Source: Ochotona curzoniae
Lineage: Eukaryota; Chordata; Mammalia; Lagomorpha; Ochotonidae
NCBI RefSeq assembly: GCF_017591425.1
Contig: NW_024467120.1
Location: 1,364,001 to 1,428,000, forward strand
Direction: 5' to 3'
DNA: 64,000 nucleotides
The number at the start of each line of letters is the position of its first letter. The stretch's first letter is position 1. Below the pieces are notes generated by a model that made no database searches, had not been told where the DNA came from, and saw only the letters and a program-made list of their open reading frames with translations. Position numbers and translations under genes: made by a program. Positions 34,194-46,780 of the stretch are shown piece by piece.

Positions 34194-36295
34194 CTGATTA
34201 GGCAGAGCCAGGCACTTGACAACGCGCTTCTGTGTTTGAATCTAGGGAATTCATGATTTATCTTGTCTTCTCTTTTGTGTCCAGGACATTCTAGAGAGCC
34301 CTGGGGCCTATGTTGGCAGTCTGTTTGCCATCAAAATGTTGACTTGAGTTTTTCCTGTACACTGGAGGTAAAAATGTTCGTTTCTGTGCAGGGGTTAGCA
34401 AAGAAACAAAACTATGTCAGCACACCCTCATGGCATGCTGGCTGCAGAGGAAGTCCCCAGAGCCAGGACAGTGCCTGTACACTGGGACTGGGGATGGGTA
34501 GCTATGTTGTGGGAGCACTCAGGGTGAGCCGCTGGCTCTTACTTCCAGGTGAAGGGTGGGGCTAGTCTCTCATGGCAGGTGCACTAGGGAGGGAGGCTGC
34601 TCCTTGAGCCTGCTGGGCGAGCCCTCTTGAGGCAGCATCACGTGTTTCCTAAGTCCTTGTTGCACTCTCTGCTTTGCTTCTCCCATGGAGACACCCGTTC
34701 CCTCCGTGTGAGCTCATTCCCTGGGGTGATTTCAGCTGAATGCCTGTTTTTAGAGGAAAAAGCATTGAGAGACTAGCATTGAAATCCCTTGCATGGCACA
34801 GGTGGCCACTCTGAGACACACGCTTGCTTCCATGTTTGTTTTCTTCTTCCTCAGGCTTCTCACAACAAGTGAACAGAATGACGTTCTCATAGAACAGCTC
34901 ATGTTCATGGAAACCTTCTTGAAGCATTTACTTAGAACATTTTGGCTCATTTTGTTTGTTTGTTTGTTGTAAACCACGTTACCAGGTCAGCTAACCGTCA
35001 CCCTGAATGGAGTCCCGTTTATGTCAATGGCTCCACATTTGGGAGGATTGCCTTCCCCTCCCCCATCTCACGTTTAAGTTGGAGAGGATTTGCTTCATGA
35101 AATTCCCGCCACAGTTTGCTGCATATTGTGACAAGGAGGTCCCAGAAATAGTTAATGAGCTGCTCAGGTTGACAGCCTAAACTCTGGGCACTGCGGTGCT
35201 GCTGGGGGTTACACAGAGGACAGGGGGTTAGGGCTGTGTGTAAGGCTGTGCGTTGTGGTTGTAGTCCAGGTGCGATGGGCAGGAGCCACGCAAAGCTCCT
35301 GGCCTGCTTGACGCTCCCTTCAGGGAGGCACAGGCTGCAGCTTTACGCTTCACGTGCTGCCATCCCCGCTCCCTTAAGATCTGTTCTGGAATGAATTCTA
35401 CTTCTGACACAGTCTGTTTTCAAGACAAGTATACGTAAACTTAGCGACTGAAGTTATTAAATGGCTCTTCATGATGTAGGGGAGATTGAATGTATATATT
35501 TATAAGAGGAAATCATTTCGCAGGTTTTAGACTTGGAGCAGTTAGAATGTTCACAGAAGCTAGGGAAACAAGATAGGTTTTTGGCTTCTACAGTCTACAT
35601 TATTGATTAACATGAACATATTTGTAACTCTTGAAGACATTACTATGACTGCTCTACTTTGTTTGTGATGAAATATTTGTTGTGTGCTATAGTTCCAGTG
35701 GGCCACTTCCAATCTCCTTATGGAAGAAAAAATGATGCTTATCTAGAATAGCAGTTTGATTTTAATTGTATAGCAATTAACTTTGAGAATATTTGTTGGG
35801 AAGTAAGATAAGTATGATGAGCAAGTGGGATGGAGGAATTAAGCTCCACAATACAGCTAAATACATTTAGGATTCCATGAAATCTAGTTTAAATAGCATT
35901 GTGGATGCAGTTTCCAGAACTCCATTTGTACTTTGAGTAAATAGAATGTTTAGGAAATGTTTCGTGGTTTGGATTTATACATTTATAAGGTTTTTAAAAA
36001 ACACATTCATTTTGTCTGAAGTGTAGCTTCAAAATGCATTGGTGAGTTATATAATGAGATTTCCAGAAAGCGCTGGACACGAGTACTTTGTATTTTGCTT
36101 ATTTGTACTATGTCTGTAGTGCTAGATTTATGTCTTTGTGTATTGTTGCCTGTAACTTAATTTGGTCTTAAGAAGTTTTAAATGTACAACAGCAAGAACA
36201 TTCTTCATGCTGTTAAATGAACAAAGGGCAATGCTTTAGTCTTTTATTCGTTGTGATAATGTTTTGTCTATTAAACTGTTATTATTTCCAAACTG
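34194..36295 (+). other. RNF182: Predicted 3' UTR of RNF182
   Basis: The roughly 2.1 kb after the stop codon carries no SINE or L1, unlike almost every other 2 kb stretch of the window, and becomes AT-rich towards its end, as long vertebrate 3' UTRs do. A proximal ATTAAA at 35456-35461 and a distal ATTAAA at 36270-36275 are candidate poly(A) signals. AATAAA hexamers also occur further on at 36527-36532 and 36605-36610. The exact end is inferred. Confidence 0.6.
36270..36275 (+). terminator. RNF182: Candidate distal polyadenylation signal ATTAAA
   Basis: ATTAAA is followed about 25 nt later by a T/G-containing stretch (tttgatttctctgactgatgg), the arrangement of a cleavage site near 36290-36300. 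Competing hexamers: ATTAAA 35456 upstream; AATAAA 36527 and 36605 downstream. Confidence 0.4.
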
Positions 36296-36299
36296 AAGT

Positions 36300-37620
36300 T
36301 TGATTTCTCTGACTGATGGTTGAGATTTAGATATTACTGGGGACCTCTGTGAACTTTAGAAAGCCTCTGAATTTTCAGAAACGCTGGTTAAGCTAATGTG
36401 TGTATGATGCACATAAAGACTAGTACTTCCCAGCAGAGCTCAACTAACCCATCACACTCATAAAAAGGCTTTCAGACTTTTGTTTATTTATTTTTTTAAG
36501 CAGAAGAGAAAAATTAGGCCTGACGAAATAAAACATTGTATTTATAAATATATGTTTGGGTTGTAATTGGTTTGATTTGATTTGCAGATTTTGCTCAAGC
36601 GCTCAATAAAGCAGAGTCCGAGTTGCGGGAAGTCTCTGGGTAAATTTTTCAAATTACCTGATGATCTAAATAGGAATGTTGTTAGATAAGCAGAAGTAGT
36701 TTGGGAATATGTAGTGGTTGTACACATATGGGTGTTAGTGCATTGACCTCCATAAGAATAGCAGCTTCATCCCCTTCTAGAATGTTTTCATAAATGAGCA
36801 AAGAAAAAACTTAGAGAAAGCAACTGCCTGTGCTGATTGGAAACCAAGAGTCAGGCCTGTCTGTGGAAAGACTCGGAATTAATGAACATCTGCTTCAATG
36901 CGCTGTATGGGAGTGGTAGAAACTGCATGGAGCCTGAAGCTGGAGACACCTGTTGTGGACAGGCAGCCCCCTGGAGCAGTTGTGGAGGTGAGCCCTGTAA
37001 GCCTGGGATGCACGCGAGGAAGAGGGGAGTTCACTTGAGACAGTACCTTGGAGGTGGAATAGGATTCTGCTCTTGCTGCATTCACTGCTTGGTAGATAGC
37101 AGATACTCACCATGGTCCCTTTGAAATGCCACTGCTATGCCCACGTTTTCCTCCAAATCAGGGTGAGTCCTGTTTGTGGATCAGAGCCCTGGCAGAGCGT
37201 GGCCCGGTGCTGGGGTCTTGCCTGCCTCCTGCATTGTCGCTCCTTTGTACATGTTGCTTCTCTCTGCTGTCAGTACCCGTCGTGAGTCCCTATTCCACCA
37301 TGAGAACCCACAGGCCCAGTTTGGGGTCTTCCCATACAAGCTTACATTGATCCTATAAGAGGTATTGTTTTTTAATGGACATTTGTGTAAATTCCAAGCA
37401 GTTCCTCAGGCAATACAGATTCATCCTAGATTTTTACATTATCTGAATGTGTGATGTAAGCTAGATCTAAGTATACTCAGTGTGTGGTTCTTTATTTGTC
37501 TGACAAGAAGCTAGTTGTTTATTTGAAGTGTAGGTGTAAAAAAATTGAAATTATTTGGGGAGCACTGTGTATATGAACTAGGAATATGTGCTAATGTATG
37601 TTTTGAATTTTTGTTAAAAA
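36300..37620. other. SINE-free DNA downstream of RNF182
   Basis: AT-rich to 36800, then more GC (36830-37330). Two AATAAA hexamers lie at 36527 and 36605. Several small frames at 36837-37350 carry no recognisable domain. Confidence 0.4.
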
Positions 37621-37621
37621 T

Positions 37622-37915
37622 TAAGAGGATGGCATTGTGGCAAAGACAATTAACCTGACATCTCTTATGCGGATATCGCAAATGATTACTGAGTTCAGGC
37701 TACTCCACTTCTGATCCAGCTTCCTGCTGGTGTTCCCGGAAAGCAGCAAAACATGGTACAAGTCTAGGCCCCTTGCCACCCATGTGGAAGACCCAGATGG
37801 ATCTTCTACCTCTTGATTTTGGTCTGGCCCAGTACTGGCCATTGCGGCCACCGGACTTTGAACCGTGAGATCTGAGATCTCTGTTTCTGTCTGTTTGTCA
37901 CACTTTCAGTGAAAT
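37622..37915 (+). mobile_element. Old C-type SINE
   Basis: 'gatggcattgtggcaaagac' to 'gtttgtcacactttcagtg'. Followed 10 bp later by an oppositely oriented SINE. Confidence 0.78.
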
Positions 37916-37924
37916 GAAATGTAT

Positions 37925-38187
37925 TTGTTAATTGATTCATTTGAAAGCCATAGTGGCAGAGAGGCAGAATCTTCTATCTACTAGTTCACTCATCCAATGA
38001 CTGCTGAAGTCAGGAGCCCAGAACTCCATGCTGGCCTCTTTGTGACAGGCTCAGATACCTGAGCCAACAGAGTGCTGGATCAGCAGCAAGCTGGGTCAGA
38101 AGAAGTGAGGCTTGACCTCAGACAATCTGGTACGGGATGCACCTTCAGGTGGTGGTTTAGTCTGCTGCACCACAGTATTTTGCCTGC
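37925..38187 (-). mobile_element. Old SINE, head-to-right
   Basis: 'gattcatttgaaagccatag' to 'tctgctgcaccacagtattttgcc'. Tail-to-tail with 37622-37915. Confidence 0.75.
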
Positions 38188-38198
38188 TAATGTATTTT

Positions 38199-38524
38199 AA
38201 AAATACATTTATTTATTTTCATTGAAAAGTCAGATATATAGAGAAGAGGAGAGACAGAGAGTAAGATCTTCCATCCGATGATTCATTCCTCAAGTGAATG
38301 CAATGGCTGGAGCTGTGCCAATCCAAAGCCTGGAACAGGAGTTCTTCCGGGTCTCCCACGTGGATACAGGGTCCTAAGGCTTTGGGCCATCCTTGGCTGC
38401 GTTCCCAGGCCACAAGCATGGAGTTGGATGGGAAGTGGGGCAGCTGGGATTAGAACCGGCACCCATATGGATTCCGGCATGTTCAGGTTGAGAACTTTAG
38501 CTGCTAGGGCACAATACCAGGCTC
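38199..38524 (-). mobile_element. C-type SINE with target duplication
   Basis: Flanks taatgtatttt at 38188-38198 and 38525-38535. It inserted immediately next to the head of the previous SINE. Confidence 0.9.
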
Positions 38525-38705
38525 TAATGTATTTTTTAATATGCTCGGAACCTGATTTAATTAAGACATTCAATTAATTGGAACAATTTCTCAAAAACCT
38601 TTTAATTGGGAGCTTATTAGTGTTGTAATACATTCACCCTTTACATTGAGCTGGTTAGAATTTTATAAAAGAAGGAAAAGTTGCATTATGAGAATGGGTT
38701 ATTTT

Positions 38706-38988
38706 AAAGATTATCTTCTGTTTATATGAAAGGCAGAGTGTTAGGTAGAGAGAGGAGAGAGATCTTACATGTTTCTGGTTCACTCAGATGCCTGAAACAG
38801 CAGAGCCAGGAACCCTTCAGGTCTCCCATGTGGGCGACCATGGCTTAAGCCATCACTTGCTGCCTCCAGGGATGTACATCAGTGCAAAGCTGAATTGGAA
38901 GTAGAGACGTGAGTTGATCTCACGCTTCCCTATAGTGATGCAGGTATTCCAAGAGGTGATTTCATCTACCGCACCACAGTGCCCGGCC
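38706..38988 (-). mobile_element. Older C-type SINE
   Basis: 'tgtttatatgaaaggcagag' to 'taccgcaccacagtgcccggcc'. The head is better preserved than the body. Confidence 0.8.
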
Positions 38989-39078
38989 AAGTGGTTATTG
39001 TAAGTTATTGTAAGTTCTAGTCTTACATGTTTTCACATCCATTTGCTCCTGGTCTGGTCTGGCCTGGGGACTAGTACA

Positions 39079-39316
39079 TTTTTTTTAAAGATTTATTTAT
39101 TCTTACTGGAGCAGATTTACTAAGACAAGGTGATAGAATGGTCTTCTATACCCTAGTTCACTCGCTAAGAGCTGATCTGAACTGAAACCAGCAGCCAGGA
39201 GCTTCTTCTGGGTCCCCCACGTGGGTACAGGATCCCAAGGCTTTTGGGCCATCTTTAGTGCTTTTCCAGGAACTAAGTAAGGAACTGGATGGGAAGTGGA
39301 GCAGCTAGGATACAGG
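39079..39316 (-). mobile_element. C-type SINE lacking its head
   Basis: 'aaagatttatttattcttac' to 'gtggagcagctaggatacagg', then unrelated sequence. The tRNA-like third is missing. Confidence 0.78.
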
Positions 39317-39319
39317 TTG

Positions 39320-40285
39320 GAGTGAAGGTTAAGGTGAGCACAGTTGAAAAATTTCAGATTGGTTCATGCGAAGAGGGTTCCCAATCTGTTGTTTTTCTCC
39401 ATGACAAGTTTCAAATACAATGTGGAGAGAATAGTGCAACTAATATGTTCACTAGGAGTCAACAGATAACCTGCTGCTGCATTGTCTCTCTTAAGTACAT
39501 GTGAGTTCCAAACTCAGTGTTTTCCCCTTATTCTTGCCAATACAATCCCAAGCAGTGGAGCCGGGTGTGACTTTTCTCTGTGGATAGCTGCGTCCTGCCC
39601 TGTGGTCATCTAGCCCAAAGAGCAGACTTTATGTTATATTCCTTCTCAGCAGTCTGCAATCAGTTGCGTCTTTCATTCTTCCCCATCTCCAGATGAGAAA
39701 GTTCATCTTTGAACATGGAATTTTAAATGAATTTAAGAAGCATGTGAGCTGTAAAGTGCTATGTGTAATGCTAAACAGCATCGTTAGTCAATAAGTGAAC
39801 ACCTATTTTGATAGATTCTTTGCTAAGACTTCCTGCTCTCTTCCTTTCTGCCCAGATTCTCTGGTGTCTGTGTTGCCATTTATGGAAGAACCCTGCATAC
39901 ACAGTGCCGCCCTCACACACACCTCGCAGATCCATTTGTCCTGCATCCACACCTCCCTCATACACACAAAAGTACACACGTCTTTACAATTTAAGAAGCA
40001 GGTCTGAAAGAGAGAGCCACATTAGTAGTCTTCAACCAGTTGGTCTTCATTGTATTCAGTACTATTTTTACACTATTTTATGACCACTCGCAACTATATT
40101 GATGACTTCTTATAAAATAATGGACTCTGCCTCTTGCGGGTACACATCTCCCCTTCTCAGTGTTCATCATTACTGAGCAGTGAAGTGAACTGTGGGCTGA
40201 TGTTGCCGTTGCTTCTGTTTGATGTAATTCTTTTCAATCTATTCCAGCTGAAACTGTCAGAACGATGTTCTTCCAGCTCTTCCTC
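39320..40285. other. No recognised gene or repeat
   Basis: Mixed DNA with short open frames lacking coding character. Overlapping 68-91 codon frames at 39771-40083 on both strands are not credible genes. Confidence 0.4.
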
Positions 40286-40288
40286 CTT

Positions 40289-40622
40289 CTTTTTAAACAT
40301 TTATTTATTTATTTGAAAGGCAGAATGACAGAGAAAATGAGAGAGGAACAGAAAATGTTTTTCTACTACATTTACTATTCAAATGCCTGCAATAGCCAGG
40401 AGCCCAGAATTCCAGGAGCCCAGAATTCCATCTGAGTCTCTTTCAATCCTGGGTGACCAGGGTGTCATTCCTGAAGTGCTGTAGCCATCGTCCGTTGCTT
40501 CCCAGATACGTTAACAGGAAGCTGAATTTGAAGCAGAGTAACAAGAACTTCACCCAGGCCCCCGGATATGGCCTGTGGACAAGAGGCAGCGTCATCTATG
40601 GAACCACGCTGTGTCTGTCGCA
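40289..40622 (-). mobile_element. Older C-type SINE with internal 16-bp duplication
   Basis: Tail 'aacatttatttatttatttg' at left. aggagcccagaattcc occurs twice in tandem (40397-40429). Confidence 0.75.
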
Positions 40623-41098
40623 GAACTCTACTTCTATGCTGAAATTTATTGTGGTGTTATATACTTTATTTATTTATTTATTTATTTTAAATTACAAGAG
40701 TGTATCCAGGCTATCACTTGACCTACTCTAATTACTCATTAAAAGGAAACTTTGTGAGATTATTGTGCTAATTTTGTGGGATTGTTTTGCTGCCAGCTTG
40801 GAGGAAGGTGTGAAGAATTGGTCTTGGAAGGAAGACCAAATAATACTGCATTCTATTCTTGGAGCTGGGGAGGAGGAAGAGTGAGCTTCTGATGGCTTAC
40901 CACTCTTCTCTTCTTACAGCTTTATAGTCCAGATGGGAACTTTGCCAGATTTTTTTTTTTTTGTATACAAGACTCAAGATATATTATTTAACTCACATTG
41001 TTGACCATGCATGATAAGTCAATAGCTCTTAGCCATTTGGCAGGGTATCCATGCCATGTCATACCTCACTGGAAAAACACAAAAACCATTACACTTGT

Positions 41099-41306
41099 TT
41101 AAAAGAAGTGCTTCATTAAGACGCTGGACTTTATGCTAGGTATGTGTTTGCAAGGAAGGAATCTCAACTGAACTTGAACTGTGGTTATGCAACAAGGTGG
41201 AGGAATCCACCATGGGGGGAGGGGTATGGGAGGGGTGGGAGAATCCCCAGTGCCTATAAAACTGTATCACATAATACAATGTTAACAACAATAAAAAAAA
41301 AAAAAC
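41099..41306 (+). mobile_element. Lagomorph L1 3' end
   Basis: 'gaagtgcttcattaagacgc' leads to a G-rich polypurine stretch (41213-41239) and the terminus 'ctgtatcacataatacaatg' followed by poly(A). Typical rabbit/pika L1 3' UTR. The 5' limit is uncertain and may extend left to about 41010. Confidence 0.8.
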
Positions 41307-41309
41307 AAC

Positions 41310-42405
41310 TGCTCCTCTAAAATACATGTGGAGCATGTCCAATGAGCTGATCCCCAGGGCAAGGAATCAGGTTCTTCCTTGTGTTTGCGATCTGTGTATG
41401 ATCAAAAAGCTGGGCAAACTTGATCTTCCCACTAGAGACTCATGAATGAGAAAGGAAATAAACCTGTTTTGTGCTGTAACCCAATGTTTGCCCAAACTTA
41501 GCTAACCATGAAAATCTTTCTCCAAACGTCTATTAATGTCTTGTGGAATTTGATTGTATAGAACACATTTCGGGAAAACTGCACCAGAGAATTGATAAGA
41601 AGTAATCATATGAAATCTGACTGCTGCTGTATATTGCTGAACCAGTATGTAGATTGACAAGGCAGTCAGGAAGAAAAGGAAACCGTGGTCCAGGTGTAAA
41701 GCAAAGGGGAAGGCGATCCACTGCTTGGGCACCCATAGTAAAAGGTTGATGATCATTGCATTTGTTTGCAGCTTAAACTGTTTGCATTCTTGTCAAAGAT
41801 GTATGGAACCACTCCAGTCCCGAGTCGTCATCTGTCTTCTATGTGTCATGACACACAGGGAAAGATCTCAAGGTAGGCAGAGGGAGGTCTCAGCTGGATC
41901 ATTAAGGACTTGTTATTTTTGAACCTGTACAACTACTAGTTCTCAGGATGGACCCCAGTATTCCAGATTTGAAGTGTGACCATTTCATGTCAGGGCTGGG
42001 AAGATGTTTTTCAGAATCCAGCTGCCTTATTTGACAGACAATAGAGCTGATATTCACAAGTGATGGAAGGAGTTCCCCTCCACAAAGCCTGCAGATGAAT
42101 CCTGACCAGGGTTTTTGCAGTTCATCTCTGCTCTTTTAACCCTACATAGTATCTATCAATTGCTCTTTTCAATAACATGTATTTTTTTTTGAGTTACAGA
42201 CAATAAACTATTTCACTGGACTGAGACTATCTTGTTCTAAGCTGTCTAGCTACAGAAATATTTAACAAAGACATGAAATATCTGAATTCTTCAGCATCCT
42301 ATTTGATTCTGGAAAAGCAAGGCAAAGCATCTGAATACAGAGAACATCCATAAAGCAGACACTAACAGCTTTGTCATACACAGCAGATGACTGTAGTCAT
42401 TAGGA
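41310..42405. other. No recognised gene or repeat
   Basis: AT-leaning DNA between the L1 end and the next SINE. Open frames of 60-84 codons have no recognisable product. Confidence 0.4.
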
Positions 42406-42411
42406 AAAGGA

Positions 42412-42645
42412 AGACGAGCCAGTGTTTGGCAGTGATTAAGGTGTCAGTATCCCAGACTGAAGAGCCTGGACTGGAGTTTCAACTCCACTCTCATTCCAGC
42501 TTGTCACCCATAAGACCCTTAGTGGAATCTCTGGCTCCTGTCTTCAGCCTGAACCACCTCGGGCTGCTGCAGACATAGTGGAAGCAAATGGGTAGATGCA
42601 AGATCTTTCTTACACTCTGCCTTTCAAGCAAAATGAAAAAGAAAT
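42412..42645 (+). mobile_element. Old SINE, internally shortened
   Basis: 'gccagtgtttggcagtgatt' to 'ctgcctttcaagcaaaatg'. The middle lacks the 'cctgggaaagcagt' segment. Confidence 0.65.
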
Positions 42646-43031
42646 AAAAAACGATAGTGTTGAGTATACATGACACAGATGATCAGGGTCTGGAATCAAG
42701 TATCTGCCCTCTCTTGCCTTCTGTGCCAGCCCGATTTAGACCCTTCCCTGGATAATGTCAGCAACAGTCTTGGAGGTGATTTTCCTGCCTGCTGTGTAAG
42801 GGTGTCATGTGCTGTTCTCATCTCCTCAGTATTTGGAGTCATTATTGCTTCCAGGAAGACACTGCCCTAGCAGCTGCCTTCTTCTCCCTATGCTTGGATC
42901 CACCCCCCGGTAGCGGGTCCTTGGAATCTCTCCCTTGCCACTCTCATTCTCACTCCCCAGTCTCCAGAGATGCTGTTAACTGCCATAACCACTGAACTGC
43001 TTTCTCAGAGAGTCTGAAAGAAAAGTGGATT

Positions 43032-43278
43032 CTGGAATGGGCATTTAGCCTAGTGGTTGACACCCCTGTGTCCCATATTAGAATACCCAGGTTCGGTTCC
43101 CAGCTCTGGCTCCTTGCTAATGCAGACTCTTGAGAAGCACTGCTACCCACAGGGAAGACCTGGATTGAGTCCAGGGTTCGTGGCTTTGGCTTGGCCCAGT
43201 CCTGGCTGTTGTGGGCATTTGGGGAGTGAACTGAGAGCTCTACCCTTGTGTCTGTCTTTGCCTTTTAAGAAAAATAAC
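43032..43278 (+). mobile_element. Old SINE with a clear tRNA-like head
   Basis: A-box-like 'tagcctagtggttgac' and B-box 'ggttcggttcc' are both visible, with spacing close to that of a tRNA gene. The body is shortened; tail 'ttttaagaaaaataac'. Confidence 0.75.
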
Positions 43279-43279
43279 T

Positions 43280-44220
43280 TCTGTTTTTTTTTTTTTAATC
43301 AAAGTTATAGCTATATATGGTTGTGATGGTAAGGCATAGTACTGAGGGTGTTCAATGAAAACCATGTTTTCTGACCCCTGTTTTCTGCCTGTCACTAGGG
43401 CAACCACATTCTTCTTTTAATTTTTAAAAAATTTCCTTATGTCCTTATGTGATAGTTTTTTTGTCAGTTTTAATCATCTCTTACTATTGTGTTGTGGAAA
43501 GTGAGGATTTGATTTTCATATGACCTTCTGCCTACACCCACACGTTTCACTCTTCCCACTTTCCAAATACAGCCTCAGCGTGATGTTTAGTAAACTCAGC
43601 ATTCTGTGCTCCAGTTGTTAACACTGTCATACTGCTCAGGTTACCGTGCGCTCCGAGCACATCTTTTCGTTACACAAGTTTTTGTTTTCTCTAATTCCTC
43701 TGAACCAATCACCTCATTTTGAAATGTACTTAGACTGCCTCATACTTGTGACCAAAACATTCTTAGCATTCTTAGTGTCTCTGACAACTGCATTTCTTTT
43801 TTTCTGCTCCCACCACACCTGCTGGAGCACCTGCCAGTTTGCCCTCACAGAGAACCCTCCTTCAGCCCTCGGCCCCTCCACCCAAACCAGCTCTGTGCTT
43901 CTTTCTCTTTGGGGCCTTCCAGGACATCCAGGCTTCCTGTCAATCTCTAGATCCCCTTTTGTTGAATCCCTTGCCTTCGTTTTCTTGGGTTCTTCATTTC
44001 TTGGTGAAGTACAATCTCCACCGGCTTCTGGGGAAAGTGATGCACAGAGAATATGTCAAGACCTTGCAAGCCTGAGTACGTGTTTCTTCTTTTCTTTGAT
44101 TGATGGTTTGGTTTGAAATCCACCTTCCCATTGCTTTGTTGCTTTTTTACCCCCTGGGACTATGGGGAAATTCCACAGTGTTCTAAACTATGCTTTTTTT
44201 GTCTGGCATCTTTTTTCCGC
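43280..44220. other. No recognised gene or repeat
   Basis: A 156-codon frame (43646-44116) rich in Ser, Leu and Phe arises from pyrimidine-rich DNA. I see no domain or homology. Confidence 0.4.
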
Positions 44221-44222
44221 AC

Positions 44223-44572
44223 TTAAAGGTTTATTTATTTGAAATGAACAATGGCACAGAGAGATGAGAGAGAGAGAGAAGGAAAGAGAGAGAGAGAGAG
44301 AGAGAGAGACATCTTCCATCCACCGATTCACTCCCTAAATGGTCGTATCATCCAGGACTGGGGAAGGCTGAAACTGGGAGCTGGGAACTCCGTTTTGATC
44401 TCCCATGTCAGGTGGCAGGGCCTGAGTACTTGAACTGAAATCTGCTACTTTCCCAGGCACATTAGCAGTGAACTGGGCTAGAAGCAGAGTAGTCTGGACT
44501 CAAACTAGCACTACAGTATGAGATGCTAGTATTGGAAGCAATGGTTTAACACTGAACCACTTTCCACCTTTA
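44223..44572 (-). mobile_element. Older C-type SINE with expanded GA tract
   Basis: 44261-44309 is mostly (GA)n, grown from the purine tract next to the SINE tail. The body is recognisable to 'ggtttaacactgaaccactt'. Confidence 0.78.
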
Positions 44573-44759
44573 AAACCTTTCAGGTCTTATTACCCACAGG
44601 CTTCTAATATACCCCAGTTCCACAAGGAAAATGTGAAAGAAAAGCAGGAGTATCTTGCAGAGGTGCAGTCTCCTAAACCAATAGTAGTTTAGGCTCTGCA
44701 GCTCCGCCCAGAGATGCAAATCACCTGCTTGGTGAACCCTCTTAGAAAATAGAGAACTC

Positions 44760-46140
44760 AAACAACAGAATGGGAGAAAGTTTTTGCACACTACTCAAGT
44801 GATAGGAAACTAATATCTAGGATTTACCAACAGCTTCAGAATCTGAGGAACAGTAAAAAACAAAAACCTGTGGAAAAAAAATGGGTGAAGGAAATGAACA
44901 TTTTTCAAAAGAATGATTCAAAATGGCTAACAGACATATGAAAAGATGCTTAGGCTCCCTGGACGCTAGGGAGATGCAAATGAAAACCACACTGAGGTAC
45001 CACCTAACTGCAGTGAGATTAGCCTACATTCAGAACTCAACTAACAACACATGCTGGTATGGATGTATGGAGAACCTTCCTTCACTGCTGGTGGGAGTGC
45101 AGGCTAGTACAACCACTACGGAAATCAGTATGGACAGTGCTTAGAGAACTGCAAATAAACCTGCTGTATTACCTAGCTATCCCATGCATAGGAATATACC
45201 CCAAGGAAATGAAAACTGTATATGAGAAGGGGATTTGTAACCCTATATTTACGGCAGCATAATCTGTACTAGCAAAGACATGGGAGCAATCCAGATGCCC
45301 ATCCAAAGAAGAGTGGTTAAAGAAACTGGTACATCTGCTCCACGGAATATTACTTAGCCATCAAAAAGAGTGAAATTATACCATTTGCAACTAGATGGTC
45401 CAAACTGGGGACCATTATGCTCAGTGAAATACATCAATCTCAAAAGAACAAATACCATATGTTCTCTCTGATATAAAGCAACCATCATGCAAACTGTAAG
45501 ATCAATAACCCTTTCCATACTGTTTTTGTAGTAACCCATGTGTTTTAATGTTTTTTATTTCATTTTTGTTTCTTCCAAATAGTTTCTTTCATCTAATTCA
45601 TTGCTGGCTCATGGATCACACAGTGGCATTAATTTGCCCAAGATGCTTTTGTGTTTTCTTTTTGTCACCCATGCGTTGGTTATTCAGTTGTGTGCTTTAT
45701 CGACTCCAGGGTGCTGTACTTTTTTCTTTATTTTGTTGTGATTGTTTTAACTTCATACTTGTCATTGACTTTGTTTCGTGGCTTTTCATTTAAGGGAATG
45801 TATAATGGTGGCGTAGTAGAGACTGCCATATCTAGATGTGAAGGTACAATGCAATATGTATCCCTATCTCCAAATCAAAGACGGCTCCCAATGAAACTGT
45901 TGGACATATCTGGACAATGGGATGCTGGACTGTCTGATGTTGTCTGTACCAGCAATGTCGGGGCACACTTATATAACAGACTGATGGAATTATAACTCCT
46001 TATGAAGGACTATACTATTGTAACAATATGGGGAAAATCAGTCGGGGGTGGGAATTTGGTGGGGGGTGGGGATCCCAGGCTATGGAATTGTACCATAAAA
46101 TTCAAAGTTAAAAATAAAAAGTTTTAGAAAACAAATAATA
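44760..46140 (+). mobile_element. 5'-truncated lagomorph L1 (1.38 kb) with exact target duplication
   Basis: Flanked by aaaatagagaactc at 44746-44759 and 46141-46154 (14 bp, exact). It starts in the last part of ORF2 (aacatttttcaaaag, then gagatgcaaatgaaaaccac), passes 'ggaatattacttagccatca' and continues through a long 3' UTR with a G-rich polypurine block (46044-46071) to an A-rich tail. No intact ORF. Confidence 0.9.
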
Positions 46141-46154
46141 AAAATAGAGAACTC

Positions 46155-46780
46155 CTGATAACTGAGCAAACCTTGCAGTGTCAAGCGTGCTGCTTGGATT
46201 ATAGCCCATATTGCAGCAAATAGCCCCTGAATGTGTGCCTGTTGCTCTCTCACAAGCACATGGCAGCATTTGCTCCTAACCACAGGGGGCTGCCCCTGCT
46301 AGTATACCCCCCACGTAACTGCATGTGGATCAGGAGTCCACTTTACAGTAAACCAGACTCTACCCTGCTGGTTTCTCTTCTGGCTCCAAACTCACTCCAG
46401 CTCCGCTCTCCATGGGTTACTTCCAGTGATCTAAGTTTTTGGCATTTGCCTGTAGCAGGCCATGGCTATGAGGGCCAGGAGAGTATCAGCAAATAGGGGG
46501 AGAGGTCACAGGGAGAAGTGCTCTTGGCTTTCCTATAGGTTGGGGCTGTAAAAAGAGAGTGGAGGTGCTTTGATGGTTCACGCTTTGTGGTATCGAGTCC
46601 AGGCTTCAACACACATTAGGCAAGGCGCAAGCTCTTTATGTTAGCTTGACTTAGTAGCTACTGTCTCTCCTCCCCTCCATCCTCAAGGCCTAATGATCCA
46701 ACTCAGGACATGTCAGAATATTTCTCCTGTCAGAACTGGGGCATTTAGTAGCTACTTCTGTGTGAAAGTCCCTCAGTTCT
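46155..46780. other. No recognised gene or repeat
   Basis: Single-copy-looking DNA that resumes after the L1 target duplication. Confidence 0.4.

Noticed and set aside
43032..43110. Possible tRNA gene (A and B boxes visible)
   Set aside because: It is the head of a SINE; the cloverleaf is degenerate and a SINE body and tail follow.
43646..44116. 156-codon + strand open frame
   Set aside because: Same low-complexity character; no family recognised.
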